From: Burkholderia sp. D-99
GTDB taxonomy: Bacteria; Pseudomonadota; Gammaproteobacteria; Burkholderiales; Burkholderiaceae
Assembly: GCF_011605345.1 (NCBI RefSeq)
Contig: NZ_JAAOXM010000009.1
Span: forward strand, 124,001-188,000
Direction of reading: 5' to 3'
DNA: 64,000 bases
Shown piece by piece: positions 1 to 7,419 of the stretch (position 1 is its first letter; every line of letters begins with the position of its first letter). Below the pieces are notes generated by a model that saw only the letters and a list, made by a program, of their open reading frames with translations, did no database searches and had not been told where the DNA came from. Both the position numbers and the translations under genes were made by a program.

Positions 1-675
1 CTGGCCCTCGTCGAGCACGCGGCCCGGGTAAAGGTCGACGAACACCGACGCGCTCGGCGATTCCTTGTCGCGCACGAACACCGACGGCTTCGGGATCGCG
101 AGATGCACACGCGCGCCGCGCACGGCGTTGATCGATTCGATGGTGCGCTGCAGCTCGCCTTCGAGCGCGCGCTGGTAGTTGATCTGTTCGGCGAACTGGC
201 TGATGCCGAATTTCTGGTTGTCCATCAGCTCGAAGCCGACCGAGCCGCCCTTCGGCAGCCCCATCGCCGCGAGCTTCAGGCGCGTTTCATGCACCTGGTT
301 CGACGGCACGAGGATCGCGCCGCCGGCATCGGCGAACTTGTAGGGAACGTTTGCCTGCTGGAGCGCGGCAATGATCGCGCCGCCGTCGCGGTCCGACAGG
401 TTGCTGTACAGCACGCGGTAGTCGGGCGCGCGGCTCCACAGCACGAGCGCGGTGATCACGGCGACCGCGAACGCGACGGCGATCAGGAACGGCAGCTTCG
501 GGTTGCCCTTCATCCGCGAGATGCCGGGAATGCGTTCCGCGAAGCCGCCGAGGCCGAAGTCCGCGCCGGCGCCACCCACGCCCGGCATCGCGGCGGCCGC
601 GGCGGCGCCGGGCGCCGGGCTGGCGAGGCCCGCGCGGGCGTCGGGATTGATCAGCGAGTTGGCCTGCGAATCCAT
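1..675 (-). CDS. fliF: Flagellar M-ring protein FliF, N-terminal part (cut by window edge)
   Basis: FliF forms the MS ring of the flagellar basal body in the inner membrane. The 225 codons present are the N-terminal third of a protein usually about 560-600 residues long. An Ala/Gly-rich cytoplasmic leader is followed by one membrane segment (FLIAVAFAVAVITALVLW) and then the periplasmic YscJ/FliF ring-building region (YRVLYSNLSDRDGG, later INYQRALEGELQRTIESI). The ATG at 675 gives the start MDSQAN. The gene is divergent from fliE, the normal arrangement in Burkholderia. The 3' end lies outside the window. Confidence 0.97.
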   Translation of the reverse strand, partial: MDSQANSLINPDARAGLASPAPGAAAAAAMPGVGGAGADFGLGGFAERIPGISRMKGNPKLPFLIAVAFAVAVITALVLWSRAPDYRVLYSNLSDRDGGAIIAALQQANVPYKFADAGGAILVPSNQVHETRLKLAAMGLPKGGSVGFELMDNQKFGISQFAEQINYQRALEGELQRTIESINAVRGARVHLAIPKPSVFVRDKESPSASVFVDLYPGRVLDEGQ

Positions 676-924
676 GCGTCGAGTTTCTCCGGAGCGGGAC
701 GACTGAGCTCGCTCGGACGAGCGGGCGGACAATGACACGATGCGATTATCGTGACCCGGGCCCTACTCCGATCGACCGAAAAGAGCGGGGTTTCCCCCGT
801 ACTTTCTCGGCTTTGACGCGCGTCACGCTGCTATCCTTTTTCGCGATCCGGCATGGTGCGCGTGGTGCGGCGCCGGCGGAAACACCCGGTGCTCCGGGTC
901 ACTTCTCTCAGTTTTGGGGACAGC
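676..924. promoter_or_regulatory. Divergent fliF/fliE intergenic region
   Basis: This 249-bp gap must hold promoters for both the fliF and fliE transcripts. A small inverted repeat CGGGG-TTTC-CCCCG lies near 788-801. I could not identify a convincing sigma-54, sigma-28 or FlhDC site, so the control elements remain unassigned. Confidence 0.4.
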
Positions 925-1269
925 ATGACTGCGAACGTCAGCGGAATCGGTTCGGTGTTGCAACAGATGCAGTCGATGGCCGCGCAGGCGTCCGGCGGCG
1001 TCGCGAGCCCGACGGCAGCGCTGGCCGGCTCGGGCGCGGCGACGGCCGGCACGTTCGCGAGCGCGATGAAGGCATCGCTCGACAAGATCAGCGGCGACCA
1101 GCAGCACGCGCTCGGCGAGGCGCAGGCATTCGAGGTCGGGGCGCCGAACGTGTCGCTGAACGACGTGATGGTCGACATGCAGAAAGCCAACATCGGCTTC
1201 CAGTTCGGGCTCCAGGTCCGCAACAAGTTGGTGAGCGCTTACAACGAAATCTCGCAGATGTCGGTCTGA
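925..1269 (+). CDS. fliE: Flagellar hook-basal body protein FliE
   Basis: FliE joins the MS ring to the proximal rod. The 114-residue product has the usual length and ends with the family signature: [19 protein letters not shown] then [19 protein letters not shown], the helix that resembles rod-protein termini. The ATG at 925 follows a GGGGA ribosome site; an upstream in-frame ATG at 853 would add a basic leader not expected in the family. Divergent from fliF. Confidence 0.96.
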   Translation: MTANVSGIGSVLQQMQSMAAQASGGVASPTAALAGSGAATAGTFASAMKASLDKISGDQQHALGEAQAFEVGAPNVSLNDVMVDMQKANIGFQFGLQVRNKLVSAYNEISQMSV

Positions 1270-1369
1270 CGCAACGGGCATCCGGCGACGGGCATCCGGA
1301 CAGGGTTATTCAGGGAAGGGCTCCGCGCTGGCCGGCGCCTTCGGCGCCTGGCGGCAGGCCCGGCTTGCC

Positions 1370-1396
1370 TAAAGCTTTCCAAATCCCTTCCGATAA
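1370..1396 (+). promoter_or_regulatory. Candidate sigma-28 (FliA) promoter for fliS
   Basis: TAAA (1370-1373), 15 bp, then TCCGATAA (1389-1396), one mismatch from the bacterial FliA consensus TAAA-N15-GCCGATAA. It lies about 74 bp upstream of fliS, a late flagellar gene expected to be FliA-dependent. This is a consensus match only. Confidence 0.6.
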
Positions 1397-1469
1397 CTCC
1401 GGTGAAGGCCGCGTCGTGCGATGCACGACGGCGGTTCCCGTATAGCCAAGGCATAACAAGGAGATGCGC

Positions 1470-1904
1470 ATGTTTTCCCCAGGACACGCTGGAGCCAATG
1501 CCTACGCGCGTGTCGGCGTCGAGACGGGGGTGATGGGCGCCTCCCCGCACCGGTTGATCGCGATGCTGTACCAGGGCGCGCGGCAGGCGGTTGCGCTGGC
1601 ACGCCTGCATTTGCAGCAGGGCAATGTGTCCGCGCGCGGCGATGCGATCGGCAAGGCGATCCGGATCGTCGAGAGCGGGCTGAAGGCGTCGCTGAACCGC
1701 GACGCGGGCGGTGAGATCGCGGAGCGGCTGGACGCGCTGTATGCGTATATCGGCCGGCGTCTGCTGGAAGCGAACGCGCAGGCGAGCGACGCGATGCTGG
1801 TCGAGGTCGACGGGCTGCTCGCGACGCTCGAGGAAGCATGGACGGGGATCGCCCCGGAGGTCGCGCGGATGGCCGCGCAACAGGCAGTGGAAGCATCACG
1901 ATGA
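1470..1904 (+). CDS. fliS: Flagellin export chaperone FliS
   Basis: FliS binds the C-terminus of flagellin in the cytoplasm, prevents its polymerisation and delivers it to the export gate. The 144-residue helical protein shows the family pattern: AYARVGVETGVMGASPHRLI, then MLYQGARQAVALAR and AYIGRRLLEANAQ. The ATG at 1470 is preferred because AAGGAG (1458-1463) lies 6 nt upstream, whereas an ATG at 1464 would abut it. Its stop overlaps the next start (ATGA), so fliS and fliT are translationally coupled. A sigma-28-like site lies upstream. Confidence 0.95.
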   Translation: MFSPGHAGANAYARVGVETGVMGASPHRLIAMLYQGARQAVALARLHLQQGNVSARGDAIGKAIRIVESGLKASLNRDAGGEIAERLDALYAYIGRRLLEANAQASDAMLVEVDGLLATLEEAWTGIAPEVARMAAQQAVEASR

Positions 1905-2233
1905 ATCGCAAGGCCGAATACTTCGCACGTTATGAGGCGCTCGCCGCCGTGTCGGGCCGGATGCTGGGCGCCGCCCGCAGCGCCGACTGGAGCGCGTTGC
2001 CGGGGTTGCAGGCCGAATTCATGCAGCTTGTCGACGGGCTGAAGGAGGCCGATCCGGGCGTCGTGCTCGACGAATCGGATCTCGGCCGCAAGCTCGACCT
2101 GATCCGCCGCATCCTGGCCGACGACGCCGCGATCCGCGATCTCGCGAGCCCGGACGTCGCGCGGCTGTCCGCGCTGTTCGAGGCGCGGCGCTCGACCAAG
2201 GTATTGACCGATCTCTACCGCGCGCGCGGGTAG
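1901..2233 (+). CDS. fliT: FliT-like flagellar export chaperone
   Basis: This 110-residue, mostly helical protein overlaps fliS by 4 bp. FliT-type proteins chaperone the filament cap FliD and can antagonise the flagellar master regulator. The sequence is weakly conserved in the family; the call rests on size, helical content (ARYEALAAVSGRMLGAAR, LDLIRRILADDAAIRDL), the conserved C-terminal part ending KVLTDLYRARG, and the position directly after fliS. Confidence is lower than for its neighbours because motif support is weak. Confidence 0.75.
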   Translation: MNRKAEYFARYEALAAVSGRMLGAARSADWSALPGLQAEFMQLVDGLKEADPGVVLDESDLGRKLDLIRRILADDAAIRDLASPDVARLSALFEARRSTKVLTDLYRARG

Positions 2234-2363
2234 GGTCCGTTTCCGGGGAAACGGGCGCGGGGGCGCACGAGCCCGTTGCGGCAGGCGCGCAGTTCCCGCG
2301 AGCGGCACCGGTGTGCCGTTCCCGGATTCGCAACGATGTGGCTGAGGTGAGCAGGCTCCGATC

Positions 2364-3719
2364 ATGACCGGTATCGACTCCGTTGCGGCCGCGCTGCTGG
2401 CGAGCCGCCTCGACAGCTTGCTGACCGGCACCGTGTCGGCGCCCGCCGGCGGCGGCGCGACCTCGCAGGTCGGCACGCCGGGCACCGGCGCGCCATCTTC
2501 GCCTTCGGCCGGCAGCCCGCCCGCCGCGCCGCCAGCCTCCACACAGACCGCGCTGTCCGACGTCGGGCGCGTGCTCGACGCGATCTCGCGGGCCGGCGGC
2601 GACTCGACGCCGGCCATTGCCGGGCGCGTGCCGCTGCTGGCCGATCCCACCGTGCTGTTGACCGACACGGCCTTGCCGGCCCGCGCACCGGCCGCCTCCG
2701 ATCCGGCCGCGTCTTCCACGTCGGCCTCCACCGCGGCGTCGTCCGCCGCGGCGACGCGTGACGCGGCCGCGACCCTGCCGGTCGCGGCGCTGCGCGCAGC
2801 GCTCGCGCAGGCCGTGAGCGAAAGCGGTCTTTTCTACGAATCCCATCTGGCGCAGTGGCTGGCCGGCCAGCGCCCGCTCGCGGCACTGATGCGCGAGCCG
2901 CAGGCGCGCCTCGCGGCCGCGCTCGCGCCGGCCGACCCGGATGCCGCGCAGCACGGCTCGACCGACGTGCTCGACGAGCTGCTCGCGCAACGGCCACCGC
3001 TGCCCGCGACCGCGCGGGCGACGGCGCAGCCGGGCACGCCGGCCCAGGGCGGCGCGTCGGCTCGCGATCCCGCGCAGGCGTTGCCGGCGGGCGCGCGGCA
3101 AGGCGCGGCGCTGCCTCCCGATACCTTCGATCTGCTCGGCGAGCGCCCCGATGCGCGCGGGACGCCCGCGCGGGCCGAATTGGCCGCCGCCTCGTCCGAT
3201 TCCCAGGCGCAGACGCTTGCGCCCGTGCATCCGGCCGCCGTACCGCTCGTCAGGCAGCAGCTCGACGCGCTCGCGACCGACCAGTTCCGCTGGACGGGCG
3301 AGGCGTGGCCCGGCGCGCGGCTCGACTGGACGATCGAGCCGGACGATCCGGGCAGCCGCGCGCCGCGCGGCGACGACGGCGCGGGCGACGGCATCGCATG
3401 GCGCACGCGCCTGACGCTGACGTTGCCGTCGCTCGGCACGGTCGACGCGGAACTGGTGCTGAACGGCACGCAACTGGTCGCGCGGTTGCGTGCGAACCAG
3501 ACGGGCGCCGACCGTCTCACGCGGCACGAGGCTGCACTGCGGCAGCGGCTCGAGGTGTCGGGGCTGCGGGTGGGCGGGCTGTCGATCCGCGCGGTCGACG
3601 ACGGCCCGGACGGCTTCGACCTGTTTGCAGCCCAGGCGGCGGCCGCCGCGTATGCGCGCAGTTCTGCCGGCGGCCCGGCGACGCGTGCGCCGGATGTCGA
3701 CGACGAGGCGCTGCAATGA
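2364..3719 (+). CDS. fliK: Flagellar hook-length control protein FliK
   Basis: FliK is secreted during hook assembly, measures hook length and triggers the FlhB substrate switch. The 451-residue protein has a long Ala/Pro/Ser/Thr-rich low-complexity ruler region and a conserved C-terminal hook-length domain from about residue 320 to 430, including WRTRLTLTLPSLGTVDAELVLNGT split by the usual beta pattern and a region ending GLRVGGLSIR. Its stop overlaps the ATG of the FlhB-like gene, which suits a joint role in the specificity switch. Confidence 0.93.
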   Translation: MTGIDSVAAALLASRLDSLLTGTVSAPAGGGATSQVGTPGTGAPSSPSAGSPPAAPPASTQTALSDVGRVLDAISRAGGDSTPAIAGRVPLLADPTVLLTDTALPARAPAASDPAASSTSASTAASSAAATRDAAATLPVAALRAALAQAVSESGLFYESHLAQWLAGQRPLAALMREPQARLAAALAPADPDAAQHGSTDVLDELLAQRPPLPATARATAQPGTPAQGGASARDPAQALPAGARQGAALPPDTFDLLGERPDARGTPARAELAAASSDSQAQTLAPVHPAAVPLVRQQLDALATDQFRWTGEAWPGARLDWTIEPDDPGSRAPRGDDGAGDGIAWRTRLTLTLPSLGTVDAELVLNGTQLVARLRANQTGADRLTRHEAALRQRLEVSGLRVGGLSIRAVDDGPDGFDLFAAQAAAAAYARSSAGGPATRAPDVDDEALQ

Positions 3720-4033
3720 GCATGACGTCCCGCAAGCGCGCGGCCGCGCTCGTCTACGACCCGAAGGGCGGCGATGCGGCGCCGCGCGTGGTCGCGAAGG
3801 GCTACGGCGTGCTCGCCGAGATGATCGTCGCGCGCGCGCACGATGCGGGGTTGTACGTGCATACGGCACCGGAGATGGTGTCGCTGTTGATGCAGGTCGA
3901 CCTCGACGACCGGATTCCGCCGCAGCTCTACCAGGCGGTCGCGGATCTGCTCGCATGGCTGTACGCGCTCGACCGCACCGAGCCTGCGCCGGACGACACC
4001 GCACCGCGCTTTCCGCTGCCGCCGCTGCGCTGA
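3716..4033 (+). CDS. Stand-alone FlhB/EscU C-terminal domain protein
   Basis: This 105-residue protein resembles only the cytoplasmic C-terminal domain of FlhB/YscU, with no membrane segments. It carries the pattern AAALVYDPKGGDAAPRVVAKG..GVLAEMIVARAHDAGL, matching FlhBC after its autocleavage site; the NPTH cleavage motif itself is absent. Such orphan domains (FlhX/FhlB type) occur next to fliK in several bacteria and in some can replace cleaved FlhBC. It is coupled to fliK by an ATGA overlap. A second in-frame ATG lies at 3722. The role here is inferred. Confidence 0.85.
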   Translation: MSMTSRKRAAALVYDPKGGDAAPRVVAKGYGVLAEMIVARAHDAGLYVHTAPEMVSLLMQVDLDDRIPPQLYQAVADLLAWLYALDRTEPAPDDTAPRFPLPPLR

Positions 4034-4191
4034 ATCGCCCGGCATCGCGCGACTTCTTACGAAATGCTGTCCCGGCCTTGCAAGGTTACTTCGTAGACAT
4101 TTTTCGTTTATCGGCCGGCATCGTGGCGCAATACGCGTGCTTCGTCATCGATTCCGCTTTTATCAGGCTTGTCGCTGCGTACCCGGGCGGA

Positions 4192-4230
4192 TTGAGTTGG
4201 CAATTAATTTATGTAATGATATCCATTCTC
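4192..4230 (+). promoter_or_regulatory. Candidate promoter overlapped by a Fur box
   Basis: TTGAGT (4192-4197) and AATGAT (4215-4220) are 17 bp apart, with TG at 4212-4213 giving an extended -10. A 19-mer at 4212-4230 matches the Fur consensus (GATAATGATAATCATTATC) at 14 of 19 positions and covers the -10, as expected for iron repression. The gene downstream belongs to the PepSY/PiuB type often tied to iron uptake, which supports the reading. This is a consensus match only. Confidence 0.5.
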
Positions 4231-4244
4231 ATTTTCATGTTGCT

Positions 4245-4282
4245 CGGGCGGCGCGCACTCTCTGCGCGCCGCCCGTTGTTTT
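4245..4282 (+). terminator. Strong intrinsic terminator between the Fur-type promoter and PepSY gene
   Basis: A perfect 12-bp GC-rich stem (4245-4256 with 4264-4275) with a 7-nt loop is followed by TTGTTTT (4276-4282). It lies about 20 bp before the PepSY start and only about 18 bp after the predicted transcription start, so it would either attenuate that gene or end a very short RNA. Confidence 0.75.
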
Positions 4283-4302
4283 GAACGAATGGAACCTTTC
4301 GC

Positions 4303-5037
4303 GTGAACGCGCCCGAAACGATCAATCCGCCCAGGACGGGTGCTTCCCGCGCGGGCGTCACCGTGCTGCACCCGGCGGCCCGCCCGCTGAGCGACGACGA
4401 ACTGGCTGCGCGCCGCCAGCGTTCGCGCCGCGCGACCTTCATCAAGTGGCTGCGCAAGGTGCACGGCTGGGTCGGGCTGTGGGGCGCGGTGCTCGGGCTG
4501 CTGTTCGGCGTGACGGGCGTGCTGCTCAACCACCGCGCGCCGCCGCTGAAGATTTCGACGGGCGAGCCGCAGGTCGAGGAAATGCAGATCGCACTGCCGG
4601 ATCCGGCACCGAAGACGCCCGCCGCGATGACGAAGTGGCTGCAGCACGAGCTGCATTTCGACGGCAAGCCGGGCCGCATGCGCAAGGAAGCCGCGCAGCC
4701 CGTCGCTTGGGGCGACAAGCGCGTGATGCAGCCGGAGCACTGGCAGATGGGCCTGTTCGGCCCGCATCAGAACCTGCAGGCCGAATACTGGGTCGGCAAC
4801 GGCTACGTATCGGTGAAGCGCACGGGCAACACGTTTCTGACGACGCTGAACAACCTGCATCGCGGTGTCGGGATGAATCTCGGCTGGGTGCTGCTGATGG
4901 ACACGATCGCGGGCTCGCTGATCCTGCTGTCGCTGACCGGCGTGCTGCTGTGGACCGAGTTGAACAAGCGCCGCACGGTCGGCGTCGTGCTGGTGGTCGG
5001 TTCGGTTGCTGCAGCGCTTGCCGCCGGCCTGACCTGA
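4303..5037 (+). CDS. PepSY-associated TM helix domain protein (iron-regulated membrane protein type)
   Basis: This 244-residue inner-membrane protein has the PepSY_TM architecture. A cytoplasmic N-terminus ending FIKWLRKVHGWVGL leads into TM1 (about 55-72), then a periplasmic PepSY-like region, a second conserved LNNLHRGVGMNLGWVLLMD segment, and TM helices near 200-217 and 228-243. The paired histidines in KVHGW and NLHRG are conserved and may bind haem or metal. Relatives (PiuB/FoxB-like) often accompany siderophore receptors, and some are thought to take part in siderophore reduction. The start is GTG at 4303. The Fur-type promoter upstream fits an iron link; substrate unknown. Confidence 0.85.
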   Translation: MNAPETINPPRTGASRAGVTVLHPAARPLSDDELAARRQRSRRATFIKWLRKVHGWVGLWGAVLGLLFGVTGVLLNHRAPPLKISTGEPQVEEMQIALPDPAPKTPAAMTKWLQHELHFDGKPGRMRKEAAQPVAWGDKRVMQPEHWQMGLFGPHQNLQAEYWVGNGYVSVKRTGNTFLTTLNNLHRGVGMNLGWVLLMDTIAGSLILLSLTGVLLWTELNKRRTVGVVLVVGSVAAALAAGLT

Positions 5038-5135
5038 TCGGCGACCCGCGCCTGCCTGGTGCCGGCGCGTGCCCTTTCGTCAACTTCGTCGGCTTCGTTC
5101 GTTGCGGCCGCGTATCCGGTGCGACCGCGCGCCGA

Positions 5136-6164
5136 TCAGAGGCCGCAGGCCGCGCCGCTGTTCGCCGCGATCTCGCGCGCGGCCTTCGCGCCCTCGACCT
5201 GCAGGATCGTCGGCAGCGACACGTGGTTCTTCGCGGCGGTGATCTCGGCGAGGATCGAGATCGCGATTTCCGGCGGCGTCCGGCTGCCGATGTAGATGCC
5301 GGCCGGCCCGTGCAGCCGGCCCAGTTCCGCTTCGTTCAGGTCGAATTCGCGCAACCGTTCGCGCCGTGCCGCGTTGTTGCGCCGCGAGCCGAGCGCGCCC
5401 ACGTAGAACGCGGGTGTTTTCAGCGCCTCCATCAGCGCGAGATCGTCGAGCTTCGGATCGTGCGTGAGCGCGATCACGGCCGAACGCGCGTCGAGGTTCA
5501 TGTCGAGCACCGTATCGTCGGGCATCGTGCGTACGACGCGCGTGCCCGGCACGTCCCACGCATCCGTGTATTCCTCGCGCGGATCGCACACCGTCACCTG
5601 GTAGTCGAGCCCGACCGCGATCTGGCACAGATAGCGCGACAACTGGCCGGCGCCGATCACGAGCATCCGGTAGCGCGGCCCGTGGATCGTGACGAGCCGC
5701 TCGCCGTCGAATGCGAGCCCGTCGGCTGCCTGCGCGGGCGACAGCGATGCGCGGCCCGTCGCGAGCGTCATCGTGCGCGTGACGAGGCGCCCGGCCTCGA
5801 CTTCCGCGCACAGCGCGGCAATCCCGCTGTCGCGCGTGAGCGGTTCGAGCACGAGCTGGATCGTGCCGCCGCAAGGCAGCCCGAAGCGATGCGCTTCCTC
5901 GGCCGTCACGCCGTACTTGAGCGCTTCCGGGCGCGCGTCGGCTGCGATTCCGCTCGCATGCACGCGGGCGATCAGGTCGTCCTCGATACACCCGCCGGAC
6001 ACGGAGCCGACCACGAGCCCGTCCTCGCGTACCGCGAGCATCGCGCCTTCGGGGCGGGGCGACGAGCCCCACGTCTTCACGACCGTCACGAGCAGCACAC
6101 GGCGCCCTTCTTCGAGCCAGCGCGCGCTGGATTTCAATACATCGAGATCGACGCTTTCCATCAT
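5136..6164 (-). CDS. XdhC/CoxI family protein
   Basis: This 342-residue protein belongs to the XdhC/CoxI family, whose members insert or mature molybdenum cofactor for xanthine dehydrogenase-type enzymes. The N-terminal XdhC_CoxI region shows TWGSSPRPEGAMLAV and the Cys-bearing SVSGGCIEDDL; the C-terminal Rossmann-like XdhC_C region shows MLVIGAGQLSRYLCQIA and later TPPEIAISILAEI. The ATG at 6164 follows AGGAAGA; the adjacent ATG at 6161 is also possible. No molybdoenzyme subunit genes flank it here, so its client must be encoded elsewhere. Confidence 0.88.
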   Translation of the reverse strand: MMESVDLDVLKSSARWLEEGRRVLLVTVVKTWGSSPRPEGAMLAVREDGLVVGSVSGGCIEDDLIARVHASGIAADARPEALKYGVTAEEAHRFGLPCGGTIQLVLEPLTRDSGIAALCAEVEAGRLVTRTMTLATGRASLSPAQAADGLAFDGERLVTIHGPRYRMLVIGAGQLSRYLCQIAVGLDYQVTVCDPREEYTDAWDVPGTRVVRTMPDDTVLDMNLDARSAVIALTHDPKLDDLALMEALKTPAFYVGALGSRRNNAARRERLREFDLNEAELGRLHGPAGIYIGSRTPPEIAISILAEITAAKNHVSLPTILQVEGAKAAREIAANSGAACGL

Positions 6165-6371
6165 CTTCTTCCTGTTGCCGGGCGCGCCCGCCGATGCGGG
6201 CCGCCGTTCGATGGCGCGATTATGAACCGGCCGCGGCAAGCGTGCAGTCAGTGGGGAAGGCGCAAAAACGGGGAAGGGAGAAGCGGTGCGGCGGGGAAGG
6301 CTGGCAGGACGGCCCGTATCGGGCCGTCGGCAGGTTGCCGGGCGGATGCACCCGCCCGGCGGGGCGATGCG

Positions 6372-6875
6372 TCAGAGTGAGCCCAGGTACTGCGTCAGGT
6401 TGCGGATGTTGTTGTCATACGCGCTCGCCGTGCCAAGCTCGACGCCGCCGCTGCGCACGTAGTACTCGAACGGCACGGAGCGGGTGCCGAAGAACGGCAG
6501 GAAATTGTCCGGCTGCAGCGTCGTGCCGTTCAGGCCGATCGCCCAGTTCCGCGACTTGTACAGCTCGAGCTCGCGGATCGTCGCCTGGACCTGGTTCGTC
6601 TCCGACGCGCGAATCGCGGCGATGTGCTGCGTCAGCGTCTCGATGTTGGCCTGGTACGCGCTCGGCTCGCCGACCGAGACGCCACGCGCGCGGACGTAGT
6701 AGCTGAACGGCAGGTTGCGTTCGGTGAAGAACGTCAGGAAACCGTCCGGCGCGAGCGTATCCCCGTTCAGCCCGATCGCCCAGTTCTTGCTCTGATAATC
6801 CCTGAGCCCCGCAATCGTCTGGTTGGCCGCGCTGATTTCGACTTTCGCCGTGACGTTGACCAATGTATTGCTCAT
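6372..6875 (-). CDS. Unrecognised protein with two tandem 60-70-residue repeats
   Basis: I do not recognise a family. The 167-residue protein is an internal duplication. Repeat 1 (about 28-87) and repeat 2 (about 108-165) share the core NWAIGLNG-T-L-PD-FL-FF, then P-YYVR--GV--G--SAY--NI--LTQ. There is no signal peptide or membrane segment, so it is probably cytoplasmic, or secreted by a route without a cleaved signal. The ATG at 6875 is chosen for its AGAGAGGT ribosome site; upstream in-frame codons show no coding bias. It is a single-gene unit next to a long AT-rich gap. Confidence 0.75.
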   Translation of the reverse strand: MSNTLVNVTAKVEISAANQTIAGLRDYQSKNWAIGLNGDTLAPDGFLTFFTERNLPFSYYVRARGVSVGEPSAYQANIETLTQHIAAIRASETNQVQATIRELELYKSRNWAIGLNGTTLQPDNFLPFFGTRSVPFEYYVRSGGVELGTASAYDNNIRNLTQYLGSL

Positions 6876-7419
6876 AACAGACCTCTCTGGTTCTTGTTGA
6901 ACTTCGGACAGGTGCAGCGACATGCCTCCAGGCGGAGGCAATTCAATACCAGCGACCGGGTTACCCGGTTTTGATTTTTTAATTAAAAAGATGCTGAAAA
7001 TTCGTTTGTGAATGGGCAATGAATTTCTGTTTAATGAAAACGCTCTTCGATGAAATCGATTGCATCACGCCACGCTCACGCTTCGGCGTCTTCCCCGTCT
7101 GACCTAGGCTGGGCGGGTGTGTTCGCTCGGCCGACCTGAATACTAGTTTGGCGAATGCAAGAGTTCAACATCGATCGCGAGATTATTTTATTCTATTCAT
7201 ATTCAATTCAATCGAATTACATTTTTAATCAATTAATATGCTGATCGGAATCGAATATATCGGTATTCGAAAAACGATCGGTGAGAATGGGAATTGCCGC
7301 GCGCATCGTTGCGGGAAACGCAACGCGGCGGCGCGACGAGCGAGGGAAGGGCGGGGAGGGGGCGGGGCCGGTATCCGGCCCCGCAGGTGCGCACCGTGCC
7401 GCGTGCGGCACGGTGGCGC
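6876..7419. other. Long AT-rich intergenic region with several palindromes
   Basis: This gap of about 540 bp is far more AT-rich (especially 6970-7060 and 7140-7290) than the rest of the window and has no convincing gene. It contains a hairpin GCCTCC-AGGC-GGAGGC (6924-6939), a palindrome ACCGGGTTACCCGGT (6955-6969), and TCGAATA/TATTCGA at 7251-7270 nested in GATCG/CGATC (7243-7279). GC-rich hairpins at 7361-7415 may end the leftward permease transcript. The repeat-protein promoter must lie here, but I could not fix it. Confidence 0.6.

Larger units (their letters stand above)
4034..4302. other. Intergenic region with Fur-type promoter and terminator
   Basis: This gap separates the fli genes from the PepSY gene and is less GC-rich than its surroundings. 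Its right half holds a promoter, a Fur-box-like sequence and an intrinsic terminator, listed separately. The left half (4034-4190) shows only a short palindrome CCTTGCAAGG near 4077; nothing else was recognised. Confidence 0.6.

Noticed and set aside
4289-4306. A five-codon frame (MEPFA) whose stop overlaps the PepSY GTG start
   Set aside because: It is too short to judge, has no ribosome site and could easily arise by chance.
6955-6980. Palindrome ACCGGGTTACCCGGT followed by T-rich DNA as a plus-strand terminator
   Set aside because: No plus-strand gene lies upstream; it is more likely part of the regulatory region of the leftward two-repeat gene.
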